This document shows positions 1 through 10,035 of a stretch of 64,000 nt of DNA, one piece after another. Each line of letters starts with the position of its first letter. Within the stretch, counting starts at the first letter, position 1. The position numbers and the translations under genes are program-made. The notes beneath the pieces are model-generated. The model saw only the letters and a program-made list of their open reading frames with translations, was not told where the DNA came from and ran no database searches. Origin of the DNA: Desulfosarcina alkanivorans (lineage in GTDB: Bacteria; Desulfobacterota; Desulfobacteria; Desulfobacterales; Desulfosarcinaceae); the NCBI RefSeq assembly GCF_009688945.1, contig NZ_AP021874.1, positions 6,386,001-6,450,000 on the forward strand, read 5' to 3'.

Positions 1-1
1 C

Positions 2-1183
2 GTGGAGGTGGACCTGGAGATCATGCTCCACCTGGCCACCCTGGCCGAGCGCCACATCGAGGAGCTGGCCCACCACCGGCCGATGAAAATCGTCGAGGAG
101 TTCGCGCGGTCCATCGAAAAGGAGATGGACTACACCCTGGAAGCCACCAGCATGGAGCGGGTGGCGGCTGCCTTTCTCCACGACGAGTCGGTCTACATCC
201 CCAAGGTGTACCGGGAACTCACCACCGAACGGGTGCTGGCCACCGAATTCGTGGACGGCATCAAGGTTTCCCTGCTGGACCGGCTGGATGAAAACGGATA
301 CGACCGCCGGTTGATCACCCGGCGCGGCGCCGACATCCTGCTGACCCAGGTCTTCGAGCACGGCTTTTTCCACGCCGACCCCCATCCCGGCAATCTTTTC
401 GTCCTGCCCAACAACGTGGTCTGCCTTCTGGATTTCGGCATGATGGGCACCGTGGACCGCAAAACCCGCGAGGCCTTCGTGGAACTGGTGGATGCCGTGG
501 TGCGCCGCGACGAAGCGCGCACCACCCAGGTGCTGCTCAAGCTGACCCTGTGGGACGAGGAACCCGACATGCGCCGGCTGGGAAAGGACGTGGCCGATTT
601 CATGGGGGAGCATCTCTACAAGCCGCTCAAGGACATCCGGATCGGCCGGCTCCTGCAAAACATGCTCGAACTGGCCGCCGGTCACCGGCTGCGGATCCCG
701 CCCGAGATCTTCCTGATGATGAAGGCCATCAGCACCGTCGAAGGGGTGGGCCTGGCGCTCGATCCCGATTTCGACATGATCGTCCACGCCGAACCGTTCA
801 TCAAGCAGGTGAAACTCTCGCGTTTTTCTCCCAAACGGCTGGGCAGCGACGCCCTGAGTATTTTTGGCCAGTACATGGACTTCGTCCAGGAGTTCCCCAA
901 GGACCTGCTGGAGATCACCCGCACCATCCGGCAGAAGAAGTTCACCTTCATGCTGGAGCTCAAAAGCATGGAGAGCATGCTTCACACCCACGACCAGATC
1001 AGCAACCGCATCTCCTTTTCCATCATCATCGCCGCCCTGATCATCGGCTCGGCCCTGATCGTCATCTCCAAGACCCCGCCGCTGTTTTACGGTATTTCCA
1101 TGATCGGCATCATCGGATTCCTGGCCGCGGCTGTCATGGGCATCTGGCTGCTGGTGGCGATTATCAAGAAGGGGCGGTTGTAG
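2..1183 (+). CDS. UbiB/ABC1-family atypical kinase, 5' truncated by the window
   Basis: The visible 393 residues are the C-terminal part of a UbiB/AarF/ABC1 protein kinase-like protein. The catalytic-loop motif HADPHPGN and the DFG-like LDFGMMG are clear, and two hydrophobic helices close the protein (about residues 340-393), as is usual for membrane-associated UbiB proteins. The N-terminal KxGQ region expected in this family lies outside the window, so the first in-frame GTG at position 2 is probably not the true start. Family members support quinone or isoprenoid-lipid metabolism; whether this one does so is not shown here. It stands alone, and the next gene is 371 bp away and unrelated. 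Confidence 0.9.
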   Translation: MEVDLEIMLHLATLAERHIEELAHHRPMKIVEEFARSIEKEMDYTLEATSMERVAAAFLHDESVYIPKVYRELTTERVLATEFVDGIKVSLLDRLDENGYDRRLITRRGADILLTQVFEHGFFHADPHPGNLFVLPNNVVCLLDFGMMGTVDRKTREAFVELVDAVVRRDEARTTQVLLKLTLWDEEPDMRRLGKDVADFMGEHLYKPLKDIRIGRLLQNMLELAAGHRLRIPPEIFLMMKAISTVEGVGLALDPDFDMIVHAEPFIKQVKLSRFSPKRLGSDALSIFGQYMDFVQEFPKDLLEITRTIRQKKFTFMLELKSMESMLHTHDQISNRISFSIIIAALIIGSALIVISKTPPLFYGISMIGIIGFLAAAVMGIWLLVAIIKKGRL

Positions 1184-1554
1184 GTTCGTGACAAATTTTG
1201 TCAATTCTTTTAGCACCAAATGTCAAACAAGGCCCCCAACAGCGGGAATCATTTTTTTTAACCGGTTGTAACCTTTTTATATCCCCTTCTTTTTTACATT
1301 CGGTACAATCCCTGCAGAAGACACACCTACTGAATCGAATTACTCCTCATCACCGTTGACCCAGGAAGATTTCTGCCTCGAACCCGATTTTCATGATCCC
1401 GTGACACAGGTATGTCGGCTTTTCCCTGACCTTCCCGCCTCAAAAAGATGGGTTGCAGGGCTCATGCGGCACAGAAACTGTTTCGGGTTGGCGTCTTTTC
1501 GCCATCTTCTGTCTCGCATTGGAATATGTATCTAATGTTGAAGGGGGACTGATA
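1184..1554. other. Intergenic region with a short palindrome
   Basis: No gene is supported in these 371 bp. Just after the ubiB-like stop is TGACAAATTTTGTCA (1189-1203), two 7-base arms around one base. It is followed by only a weak T-run, so it could be an operator or a poor terminator. The right end carries the ribosome binding site (AAGGGGG, about 1541-1547) for the giant gene. Confidence 0.5.
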
Positions 1555-4500
1555 ATGTGGAAGAGGTGTTTTTTTCTTCTTGCTGTTCTGGTGGTTTGGT
1601 GCGGTGTTTCGGACCCCACATACGCCGGAGACCAGATCGATTTTAAGCCCGCCGATTATACAATCAGCAAATGGCACGTGCATCTTTCCCACAAAACCGT
1701 AAAAGCGAATGATCCGGGAGAGCGTTTTATCGTCATCAGAAAAAACACCCCTCACAGACTGATACGAGGCGGCTTTCTTGTGTTTAACCGGAAAGTTATC
1801 TCTTTGCGTGAGTTTCTCAGGGGGGATGGGACCATTCTCTCCAGGAAAGTGAAAATGAAATCCCGCAACAGACTGGTGGTTTTTCTCAGAGGCACACCCG
1901 GCGCCTCGGTAACTATTGAGATCAGAAAAACTGGCAGCCCGGGTCCTCCGCCGCAGGTTGTTTTCTCGGCTGAGCCCGTGGCCATTCATTCCGGAGAGTC
2001 GTCTGTGCTGACATGGACGAGCACCAATGCCGATTCTTTGTCCATCGATCAGGGCGTTGGCCCGGTCGACCCTGTCGGATCAATTTTTGTCTCACCTTCC
2101 CAGACCACCACCTACACCCTCACAGCCGTCCATTCAGGAGGAACCACGACCGCCAAGGCAACGATTGCTTATGAAAATAGCGCTCCGGAGGCCGTTGATG
2201 ATGCCGTGACAACAGATGAAAATACACCCGTGACCACGACCAACGTGATTGCCAACGATATGGATATCGACGGGGACGATCTCACGCTTTCGGGATTCAC
2301 CCAGGCGGCCAACGGCACGGTCACCAGCCTTGGGGATGGCACGTTCACCTATACGCCCGACTATGGATTCAGCGGTGAGGACCATTTTTCCTATACCGTC
2401 GGTGATGGTCATGGGGGGTGGGGCACAGCCGCGGTCGCCGTTCAGGTTGTTCCAGGTATGCTGTCGGTGGAAATCGCCAGCCCGGCCGCAGGGCAGGCGT
2501 TTTCCGAAGACAGCATCACCGTAACCGGCAGGGTGAACCGGACAGGCGCATCCATCTTCGTCAACGGGATTGCCGCAACACTCACCGGCAACGGCTTCGT
2601 GGCAATAAACGTTCCTCTCGTACCGGGGATCAACACCATCAGCGTCCTGGCCGAAGACGGTGGTGACACGGCCGTGGCCAGCACATCCGTAATGTCGCTG
2701 GCGACAATTGATCTCAATCCGGTTCTGATAGAAGTCGCACCCGGTACTGAGAATGACGGCTCACCCAAAGTATCCGGCCAGGCCATGATCACGGTGGCCA
2801 ATAAAGGCAGCCGCGCCGTTATCAGTCCCTTTCATATCGTCCTGTTTGAAGACACCAACCTGAGCCGCGGTTATGAAGAAGCGGAAGATAACCGATTGGG
2901 CGAAGCCCACGTCTCAAACGGACTCGGTGCCGGTGAGGCCTCCAATGTTTCTATCGATTTTGCCGGTCAATTGTTGTTTCGTGACAACCGGATATATGTC
3001 TTTGTCGACAGCGCCGGCGATGTTCAGGAATCGGACGAGGATAACAATATCATCGCCACCGGGACCGGCGCTATGGACCTCAGCGCGTCTCTGTTGCAAT
3101 CGGACGAAGCCGGTTGCCCCGACGGGGTTGGTTTGACCGTGCGTATCGGCAATTCCGGTGAAACGTCCATTCACAGTGGTATACCGGTCGCCTTCTATGA
3201 TGGTGAACCGGGAGGCTCCGGCATGCTGATCGGAACGGTCAGGACGACCCAGGCCCTTGATTCCGGCCAGTATGAGGATGTAACCCTTCAGTGGCCAGAT
3301 CCGCCGGTCGGGGAGACAGTCATTTGTGCCCGGGCTGACGACGACGGCACCGGAACCGGCAGCCTGGGTGAAACCGATGTGGCAAACAACCAGGTCTGCG
3401 CCCAAATGGCCGTCTGCACATCTCCGCCGTCCTGCATGGACGGGATATCGGGGCGGGTTGTCGATGCATTGACAGGCGATTTTCTTCCCGGCGTCACGGT
3501 TTTTCTCCATGGGGAGGAAAACGGAAACCGGGGCGCGGCCATCAACCAAACCGACTCGGACGAATATGGCGGATTTGTTTTTACGGGGGTCAATCCCGGC
3601 GTTTATGTCCTGGTGGCCGATCAACAGGGATATATCGAGGGGCAGCGCAGGGTTGTTCTGGCTCCCGATGAAATCCTCGTTCATCGCGATGTGGTGTTGT
3701 CGCCAGTTTTGAATCCGGGTGAGTTTCGCGTTGTCCTGACATGGGGAGAACACCCGATGGATCTCGAGGCCCACCTGACGGCACCGAATGCCGACGGCTG
3801 CAGGCACCACTGTTTTTACTGGAACCGCTCGATCTCCGGGGCCAGCCTCGACGTCGACGACAGGGAGTCCTTCGGTCCCGAGACCATCACCATTTCCCAG
3901 ATGGATCCGGGAACCTACCGTTTTTACGTCCATGATTTCACTAACCGCAATTCTGCCGCCAGTACTGCTTTGGCCAATTCGGATGCAACCGTATCGGTTT
4001 TTTCCGGTTCCGGTGATGCACCATTGGTCTTTAGCCCCCCGGCCGAAGCCGGAAATGTCTGGCATGTCTTCAACCTGGATGGAAGCAATGGGACGATCAT
4101 ACCGATCGACAAAATGACCCATCAGACCCAGCCGGGCCAGATCGATTTCCCAAAAATTACCTCCTTTCCTCCTACCATCGCCACCACTGGAGAACCCTAT
4201 GTATACCAGATCGAGGCCGTGGACCCGGACCAGGATACGCTCGTGTATACCCTTGTGGAAGGACCGGAAGGAATGGCCCTGGACCCGTTCAGCGGACTGA
4301 TCGAATGGACACCCGGTGCTGGGCAGGGTGGATGGTTTGATGTGGCCGTCCGGGCAGATGACGGTCGTTGCGGGCAAAGCTCGCAAACCTTTCGTGTCTA
4401 TGTGGCCTATCTTCCCGTGGTTCAGTTCGCGGTAGAGCCCTGTTCCGGTGTGAATCCAGGCGGCGAGATCACGCTGTCCTGGCAGGTTGAAAGAGCCGAT

Positions 4501-7500
4501 ACGGTCATGATCGACCCGGGCATAGGAGAGGTGTCGACCGAAGGCAGTCTCAACATTCAATCGCCTGACCAGCCGATTCGTTTCACGCTCACGGCGGTGA
4601 ATGATGCCGGGCAGGTCCAACGATCCACTCCCCGATCACCGGCAATCACTAATTTCTCTGCAGAATGTGTCGAATTGCCTGGAGGTTCCGGTACATTGAC
4701 CTGGGCCAGCGATTGTGCCGTCAGCTGCGTGATCGACCAGGGGGTCGGGACGGTATCCACCAGCGGTTCGTTGATGGTAACCCCCGCCGAGTTGCCTTCC
4801 ACATATACGCTAACCTGCTCTAATGGCGCGGCAATGGCATCCGGAAGGATCTCGGTTGCCGGCTGCACCTCAAGTGCTGATATCAGCGTTTTTCCCGATT
4901 GCGGCTGGTCTCCCGGTGACCCGGTCACCTTGAGCTGGTCGGCCAGCGGCGTCGACGATTGTTCGATCGACTACGGAATCGGCAGCGTGCCTATCGCCGG
5001 CACGATGGAAGTCTTTCCGGACGAAGATCCGACAAAATACACACTTACCTGCAGCGGGGCTTCGGATTCCGTTGAGATTAAAAATCCACGAAGGGTTGAA
5101 TTGGCTGCAAGCACAACTGCCTTGCTTCCCGGTGAAAGCACCGCCCTATACTGGAAGACGAATTGCATTGATACCTGCAGCTTCGATCAGGGGATCGGTG
5201 CGGTTCCGACAAGCGGCAGCCTTGTGGTGACGCCTGAACAGCTGCCGATCACATATACACTGACGGCCATCTATGACCAGTATACGCACACCATTCCCGT
5301 AACGATCAGTCTGCCCATGCCGGTTGCCACCTTTGCCGCCAGCCCGGCACAGATCAAAGCGGGTGAGTCCGCCACCCTGACATGGTCCACGGACCTGGCG
5401 GCATCGTGCACCATCGAACCGTATATCGGGGAAGTGCCTTTAAGCGGCAGCATCCCCGTTGCGCCGGATCAGACCACCACCTATACGCTGGTCGCTACCG
5501 GCCCGGGTGGTACCTCTCGGACAAACGCCACCGTCGCCTATGTCAAACCAACGGCTGCCATCTATGCCGATCCCGTGCATCTTGATGTGGTCGGCCAAAC
5601 CACGACGCTTTCATGGGTGTTCAGCAATGCCGATACCTGCATGGTTGACCAGGGCATTGGTACGGTGCAACTGGGCGGAAGTCTGGTTGTCACTCCGGAA
5701 AAAAATACCACCTACACCATTACCGCCACGGGGCCCGGCGGCATGGCAAAAGACAGGGTTGCCGTTGTCTATCCCTCGCCCACGGTCGAGATTCATGCCG
5801 ATCGGGAAATTCTCGATGAAGGCGAGACCGCCACGTTGACATGGACCTTCGGCAATGCCGATACCTGCAGCATTGATCCGGCCATCGGGGACGTGCAATC
5901 CGGGGGCAGTGTTGTGGTCGATCCGGAGCGGACCACCACCTATACCATCACGGCAGCGGGTCCCGGCGGTATCGCCAGGGACAGCGTCACCGTGACATGC
6001 CGGGCGCCCGCAGCGGCCATTCAGGCCAGTCCCGTAACAATCATCGAAGGACAGCCGGCCACCTTGAGCTGGCAGGCGGACCATGCAGCTACCTATGTAA
6101 TCGCACCGGACCTGGGTCCGGTCGATTCGGTTGGGCTGGAAGAGGTTACGCCTGCCATTACAACATCTTATACCCTGACTGCATCGGGACGTGGCGGGAC
6201 CATATCGGATCAGGCCGTGGTTACTGTGATCAATCCGCCATCGATCAGTGTGAAAGAACCGGATGGCCGCGACGATTCTGCCCATACCAACTATATTATC
6301 CGATGGACGGACACGGATCACGACAGCGACGCTGTGATTTCCCTGTACTATGACATCAACAGCAGCGGAGCTGACGGAACATTGATCGCCGGCGGGATCA
6401 GCGAAGATCTTGAGGGGCAAGCCGATACCTATGTATGGGAGACAACCGACGTCCCCCCGGGGGCCTATTATGTGTATGCGCGCATTGAAGACGGTGTCAA
6501 CGATGCGGTGATCGCCTACAGTCGAGGGCCGGTTACGATAGACCATCAGGTCGCCAGTGAAATCAAACTGACCGCAAACGATGGCTTGGCCGATGACCAT
6601 TTCGGCAGCACGGTGGCGATCGACGGCGATTATGCCGTTGTGGGTGCTCCCAACAGCGGTGATACGGGTGCCGTGTATGTTTTCCGGAAACAAGGCGCAA
6701 CATGGGTCGAACAATGTAAGCTGACCGCTGGCGATGGCGCGCGGTATGACCATTTCGGGACAGCCGTATCCATTAGCGGTGATATGGTTGTTGTGGGCGC
6801 TCCCGGTGAAAATGATAACCACGGCGCCGTATATGTATTCAGGCATGACGGCTCGACCTGGGCCCATCAGGCCAAACTGATCGCAGGTGATGGGGGGGCA
6901 TACGACCATTTTGGCACTTGTTTAAGCCTCGACGGCGATACATTAGTCGTCGGCGCACCGGATCATAATGGCGGCTCGGGGGCGGCCTATGTTTATACCA
7001 TACAAGGAAACACCTGGTCTGAAACCATCAAGCTGGCTGCGGGCGAAGATGTGTTGGAAGGTCATTTCGGTACATCGGTGTCCACTATCGGTGACCTTCT
7101 GGCTGTGGGATCACCCTCTGTTGACAACCTGAAAGGCGCCGTTTTCATATTTCGGCGGGTTGGTTCCGCCTGGGAAGAGGATGCCCGATTGGCTTCCGGC
7201 AGCGCCACGAGATGGGAGCGTTTCGGTACATCCGTATCCATAGATGGTAAATATGCTATTGTTGGCAACAGCGGGCTCTGGGAGGCAATGGTTGACGGCG
7301 CGGCCTATATTTTTATGCATGACGGCACCGCCTGGGTTGAGCAGACCAAAATCAGCAGCTCAAGTGTCGGTGCCGGAGAAAGTTTCGGACAAAGCGTATA
7401 CCTAAAAGGCGACATGGCCGCTGTGGGGCAACCGAAAGTGTGGAACGATGCCTGTGCAGTATATCTCTTCCAGCGATCGGGCTCCCAATGGGTTGCTCAG

Positions 7501-9303
7501 GACATACCGGATACTGGTGAAGGGGAGGGCGAAGAAGAAGCCCTTCCCGTTGAGGAAGAATCGTTTCCACCGAGTGAAGGGGGGGCTGACAGTGAGAGTG
7601 AAGGGGATACGGCAGCACCTTATGCCATACTGACCCCCAGCGACGGTACAGCCGATGATTGGTTCGGAAACTCTGTGGCCATGGACGATGACCATGTCAT
7701 CGTTGGTGCTATGTTTGACGACGACAAGGGGGGCGATTCGGGTTCAGCCTATATCTTTCCGCTGTTATCTGTCAGCATAGAAACCAACCCTGTAAGCATT
7801 GATCTCGCTGACCCGTTTTCCACAACCACTGCCTTGTCATGGACATCGAGAGGTGCGGACACCATTACGATCGATCCGGATATCGGGGTCGTTTCGGCAA
7901 GCGGTTCGCTGACCATTGCTCCCCGGCAGTCAACCACCTATACGATAACCGGGGCCAGGGACGGGGTTACAGCCACCGACAGCGTCACCGTCACGGTGAT
8001 TGATCCTTCCGTGTTGCCCACGGTGACCATCGGGGCGACACAAGAAACTGTTGCCCGGGGAGACTCGGCCATCTTGACCTGGTCGGCTACCAACGTTGCA
8101 TCCGTAACCTTGGATAATGAAATCGGACCGGCGCCAATGACAGGCAATTTATTGGTTTTTCCAGAAGTAACGACAACTTACACCGTGACGGCCGTCAACG
8201 CAGCCGGAACCGCCACGGCCAACGTTACCGTAACGGTCACCGATCCGCTGCCCACGGTAGAACTGAGCGTTCAACCATTAGAAATAACGGCTGGAGAACC
8301 GGCTACGCTTGTCTGGGATTCGACCCATGTCGATGCGGTGACCATCGAACCGGGTATCGGGATGGCTGGTCCCAACGGTACGCTATCGGTTGCGCCCATG
8401 CAAACCACCACTTACACGATCACGGCCATTGGAACAGGAGGTACGGTCAGCCAATCTGCGACGGTTAGGGTCGATTCTCCCATCAGCATCAATATCGTTT
8501 CCCCAACAGACGGTGCATTCATCGAGGGCCCGGATGTGATGGTTCGGGGCTCCTTTGCCAGCACCGGCGGCAGCGAGCCCGGTATTCGTGTCAACGGCGT
8601 GGTGGCTATGGTTTATGGTAACGAGTTTGTCGTCAACAACGTTCCCCTTGAGCCGGGAACCAATACGATCATAGCAACAGCGATGGATATCAACGGCCAT
8701 TCCCAGTCGGCCGATGTATCGGTAAGTGCTGCTGTCCCGGAGCATTATATTGAGCTTCATGCCAACATAACTTCGGGCAGCGCACCGTTGGATTTCTCGC
8801 TGCATATACGGGGAACATTTTCGATTCAGGATGCAATCATTACCTATACCGGTATCGCTCCTGTTGAACTGATGGAGGTCGAACCGGATGAATTCCAGGT
8901 CAGTATGATCGATGAGGGCATTGCCTGGTATACCGCCAAAGTGGTGCACGAAGGCGTGACCTACACGGATACGATTGCGGTTATGGTTGTTGATGTCGCC
9001 GAGATCGATGCCTTGCTGCAGCAGAAATGGGCGGATATGAAAAAGCGGCTCGGCAATGGTGACATTCCGGGCGCTTTGGAATATTTTTCTGAAGCCACCC
9101 GCCCAACGTTCGAATATAATTTCAATTTGCTCAATGCCCATTTGGATGAAATCATCGCTGGTATGCGGAGCATTACTTTGGTTAAAATCGAAGAGGATAT
9201 GGCCGAGTACAATCTGGTAGGAGAGCAGGCTGGCCAACCTTTCTCTTTTTACCTGCTGTTTCAGAAAACGGGCGATGGTACATGGCGAATTGTAAATTTC
9301 TAA
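1555..9303 (+). CDS. Giant secreted multidomain Ig-like/CARDB/FG-GAP propeller protein
   Basis: A 2582-residue exported protein. ATG at 1555 is chosen because it is preceded by AAGGGGG and begins a good signal peptide (residues 1 to about 25); an in-frame start 34 codons upstream has neither. Module order from sequence: a unique N-terminal domain; an Ig-like repeat; a cadherin/VCBS-like repeat (DDAVTTDENTP); a glucodextranase-like Ig domain; two CARDB-like domains; a carboxypeptidase-regulatory-like domain (near 3430-3700); a YfaP-like domain; a putative-Ig domain; about eight Ig-like repeats of the type SGEPATLTW..TTTYTLTA; seven FG-GAP-like propeller blades (DHFGTAVSI..VVVGAP, about 6560-7750) with an acidic E/S-rich insert before the last; three more Ig-like repeats; an Ig-like domain; and a roughly 100-residue terminal domain. 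It is likely displayed or secreted for adhesion or binding. Its last 320 residues recur in downstream cassettes. No catalytic motif was seen. Confidence 0.85.
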   Translation: MWKRCFFLLAVLVVWCGVSDPTYAGDQIDFKPADYTISKWHVHLSHKTVKANDPGERFIVIRKNTPHRLIRGGFLVFNRKVISLREFLRGDGTILSRKVKMKSRNRLVVFLRGTPGASVTIEIRKTGSPGPPPQVVFSAEPVAIHSGESSVLTWTSTNADSLSIDQGVGPVDPVGSIFVSPSQTTTYTLTAVHSGGTTTAKATIAYENSAPEAVDDAVTTDENTPVTTTNVIANDMDIDGDDLTLSGFTQAANGTVTSLGDGTFTYTPDYGFSGEDHFSYTVGDGHGGWGTAAVAVQVVPGMLSVEIASPAAGQAFSEDSITVTGRVNRTGASIFVNGIAATLTGNGFVAINVPLVPGINTISVLAEDGGDTAVASTSVMSLATIDLNPVLIEVAPGTENDGSPKVSGQAMITVANKGSRAVISPFHIVLFEDTNLSRGYEEAEDNRLGEAHVSNGLGAGEASNVSIDFAGQLLFRDNRIYVFVDSAGDVQESDEDNNIIATGTGAMDLSASLLQSDEAGCPDGVGLTVRIGNSGETSIHSGIPVAFYDGEPGGSGMLIGTVRTTQALDSGQYEDVTLQWPDPPVGETVICARADDDGTGTGSLGETDVANNQVCAQMAVCTSPPSCMDGISGRVVDALTGDFLPGVTVFLHGEENGNRGAAINQTDSDEYGGFVFTGVNPGVYVLVADQQGYIEGQRRVVLAPDEILVHRDVVLSPVLNPGEFRVVLTWGEHPMDLEAHLTAPNADGCRHHCFYWNRSISGASLDVDDRESFGPETITISQMDPGTYRFYVHDFTNRNSAASTALANSDATVSVFSGSGDAPLVFSPPAEAGNVWHVFNLDGSNGTIIPIDKMTHQTQPGQIDFPKITSFPPTIATTGEPYVYQIEAVDPDQDTLVYTLVEGPEGMALDPFSGLIEWTPGAGQGGWFDVAVRADDGRCGQSSQTFRVYVAYLPVVQFAVEPCSGVNPGGEITLSWQVERADTVMIDPGIGEVSTEGSLNIQSPDQPIRFTLTAVNDAGQVQRSTPRSPAITNFSAECVELPGGSGTLTWASDCAVSCVIDQGVGTVSTSGSLMVTPAELPSTYTLTCSNGAAMASGRISVAGCTSSADISVFPDCGWSPGDPVTLSWSASGVDDCSIDYGIGSVPIAGTMEVFPDEDPTKYTLTCSGASDSVEIKNPRRVELAASTTALLPGESTALYWKTNCIDTCSFDQGIGAVPTSGSLVVTPEQLPITYTLTAIYDQYTHTIPVTISLPMPVATFAASPAQIKAGESATLTWSTDLAASCTIEPYIGEVPLSGSIPVAPDQTTTYTLVATGPGGTSRTNATVAYVKPTAAIYADPVHLDVVGQTTTLSWVFSNADTCMVDQGIGTVQLGGSLVVTPEKNTTYTITATGPGGMAKDRVAVVYPSPTVEIHADREILDEGETATLTWTFGNADTCSIDPAIGDVQSGGSVVVDPERTTTYTITAAGPGGIARDSVTVTCRAPAAAIQASPVTIIEGQPATLSWQADHAATYVIAPDLGPVDSVGLEEVTPAITTSYTLTASGRGGTISDQAVVTVINPPSISVKEPDGRDDSAHTNYIIRWTDTDHDSDAVISLYYDINSSGADGTLIAGGISEDLEGQADTYVWETTDVPPGAYYVYARIEDGVNDAVIAYSRGPVTIDHQVASEIKLTANDGLADDHFGSTVAIDGDYAVVGAPNSGDTGAVYVFRKQGATWVEQCKLTAGDGARYDHFGTAVSISGDMVVVGAPGENDNHGAVYVFRHDGSTWAHQAKLIAGDGGAYDHFGTCLSLDGDTLVVGAPDHNGGSGAAYVYTIQGNTWSETIKLAAGEDVLEGHFGTSVSTIGDLLAVGSPSVDNLKGAVFIFRRVGSAWEEDARLASGSATRWERFGTSVSIDGKYAIVGNSGLWEAMVDGAAYIFMHDGTAWVEQTKISSSSVGAGESFGQSVYLKGDMAAVGQPKVWNDACAVYLFQRSGSQWVAQDIPDTGEGEGEEEALPVEEESFPPSEGGADSESEGDTAAPYAILTPSDGTADDWFGNSVAMDDDHVIVGAMFDDDKGGDSGSAYIFPLLSVSIETNPVSIDLADPFSTTTALSWTSRGADTITIDPDIGVVSASGSLTIAPRQSTTYTITGARDGVTATDSVTVTVIDPSVLPTVTIGATQETVARGDSAILTWSATNVASVTLDNEIGPAPMTGNLLVFPEVTTTYTVTAVNAAGTATANVTVTVTDPLPTVELSVQPLEITAGEPATLVWDSTHVDAVTIEPGIGMAGPNGTLSVAPMQTTTYTITAIGTGGTVSQSATVRVDSPISINIVSPTDGAFIEGPDVMVRGSFASTGGSEPGIRVNGVVAMVYGNEFVVNNVPLEPGTNTIIATAMDINGHSQSADVSVSAAVPEHYIELHANITSGSAPLDFSLHIRGTFSIQDAIITYTGIAPVELMEVEPDEFQVSMIDEGIAWYTAKVVHEGVTYTDTIAVMVVDVAEIDALLQQKWADMKKRLGNGDIPGALEYFSEATRPTFEYNFNLLNAHLDEIIAGMRSITLVKIEEDMAEYNLVGEQAGQPFSFYLLFQKTGDGTWRIVNF

Positions 9304-9326
9304 TCTATTTGCTTTGGAGAACGACC

Positions 9327-9914
9327 ATGAAAACCTACAAAGGCAATAGCTTGTTTTTCCTTAAATTGAAGATGGCCCTAACTCTGATGGTTATGGTTCC
9401 ACTGTTTGCATCCTGTGGGATGCACTATAACATCAAGGGCAGCGTGGTTGATGCCCGGACCGGAGAACCGGTGGAAGGTGCTGTGGTGGCTATAAATTGG
9501 ATCCGGTATAAGCTCGCTCCTCCAGGATATCCAACGCCAAAGGAGCGCTACGGCACCACCGAGGATGTCACCGATTCTCAAGGAATTTTTACCATCCCCT
9601 ACTACCCCATCGGCACCCATTTTATGGGGATTTATAAAAAAGGATATGTCTGCTGGAGCAGTGATACTGTTTTCAATCCGCAAGGAAAAGACGAGGATGA
9701 GATGTTTGTTCGTCGTAGGGAAAAAGTTAGAAATGGTATGGCTGTTACCCTAAAACCTAAAACCCGTGAGTTCCCAACATACAAGCATGCGGCATTTGTT
9801 TATTTGCATGTTGATACTCAATTGTCAGCACCAAAACCTTTATTTGATAAAGTGACAGCAGAAGAGAGAGAAATATATATAAAGCATCACTGCTGTCCGG
9901 TTAAAAATTTTTAA
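9327..9914 (+). pseudogene. Lipoprotein 1 of the cassette, 3' end displaced by an IS4-type element
   Basis: ATG at 9327 follows TTGGAGAACGACC, 23 bp after the giant gene. Residues 1-31 form a lipoprotein signal with lipobox LFASC. The next part is a carboxypeptidase-regulatory-like beta sandwich (KGSVVDARTGEPVEGAVVA ... DSQGIFTI). The frame reads into the insertion sequence after codon 187 and ends with an IS-encoded tail. Removing 9888-12955 (the element plus one duplicated target) joins ATAAAGCAT to ATTGATGAA in frame and ends at TGA 12986-12988, restoring a 197-residue protein whose end (RRKGKK) matches lipoprotein 2 (RKGKK). The broken protein may still be made, because only the last residues change. 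The function of this family is unknown. Confidence 0.85.
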
Positions 9915-10035
9915 ACATGACTTAGGCTATTGAAAAAACTTTAAATATTAACAAAATTCAAAGGGATCGATTTGAATTTGCCGTTAGCTCCGTTTCGTGG
10001 TTTTTTGGCAGGAAAGTCGCGAAAGGAGCGTTATC

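Noticed and set aside
2914..4620. A 568-codon open frame antisense to the giant gene
   Set aside because: It lies wholly opposite a well-supported domain protein, has no recognisable domain and reflects codon bias of the sense strand.
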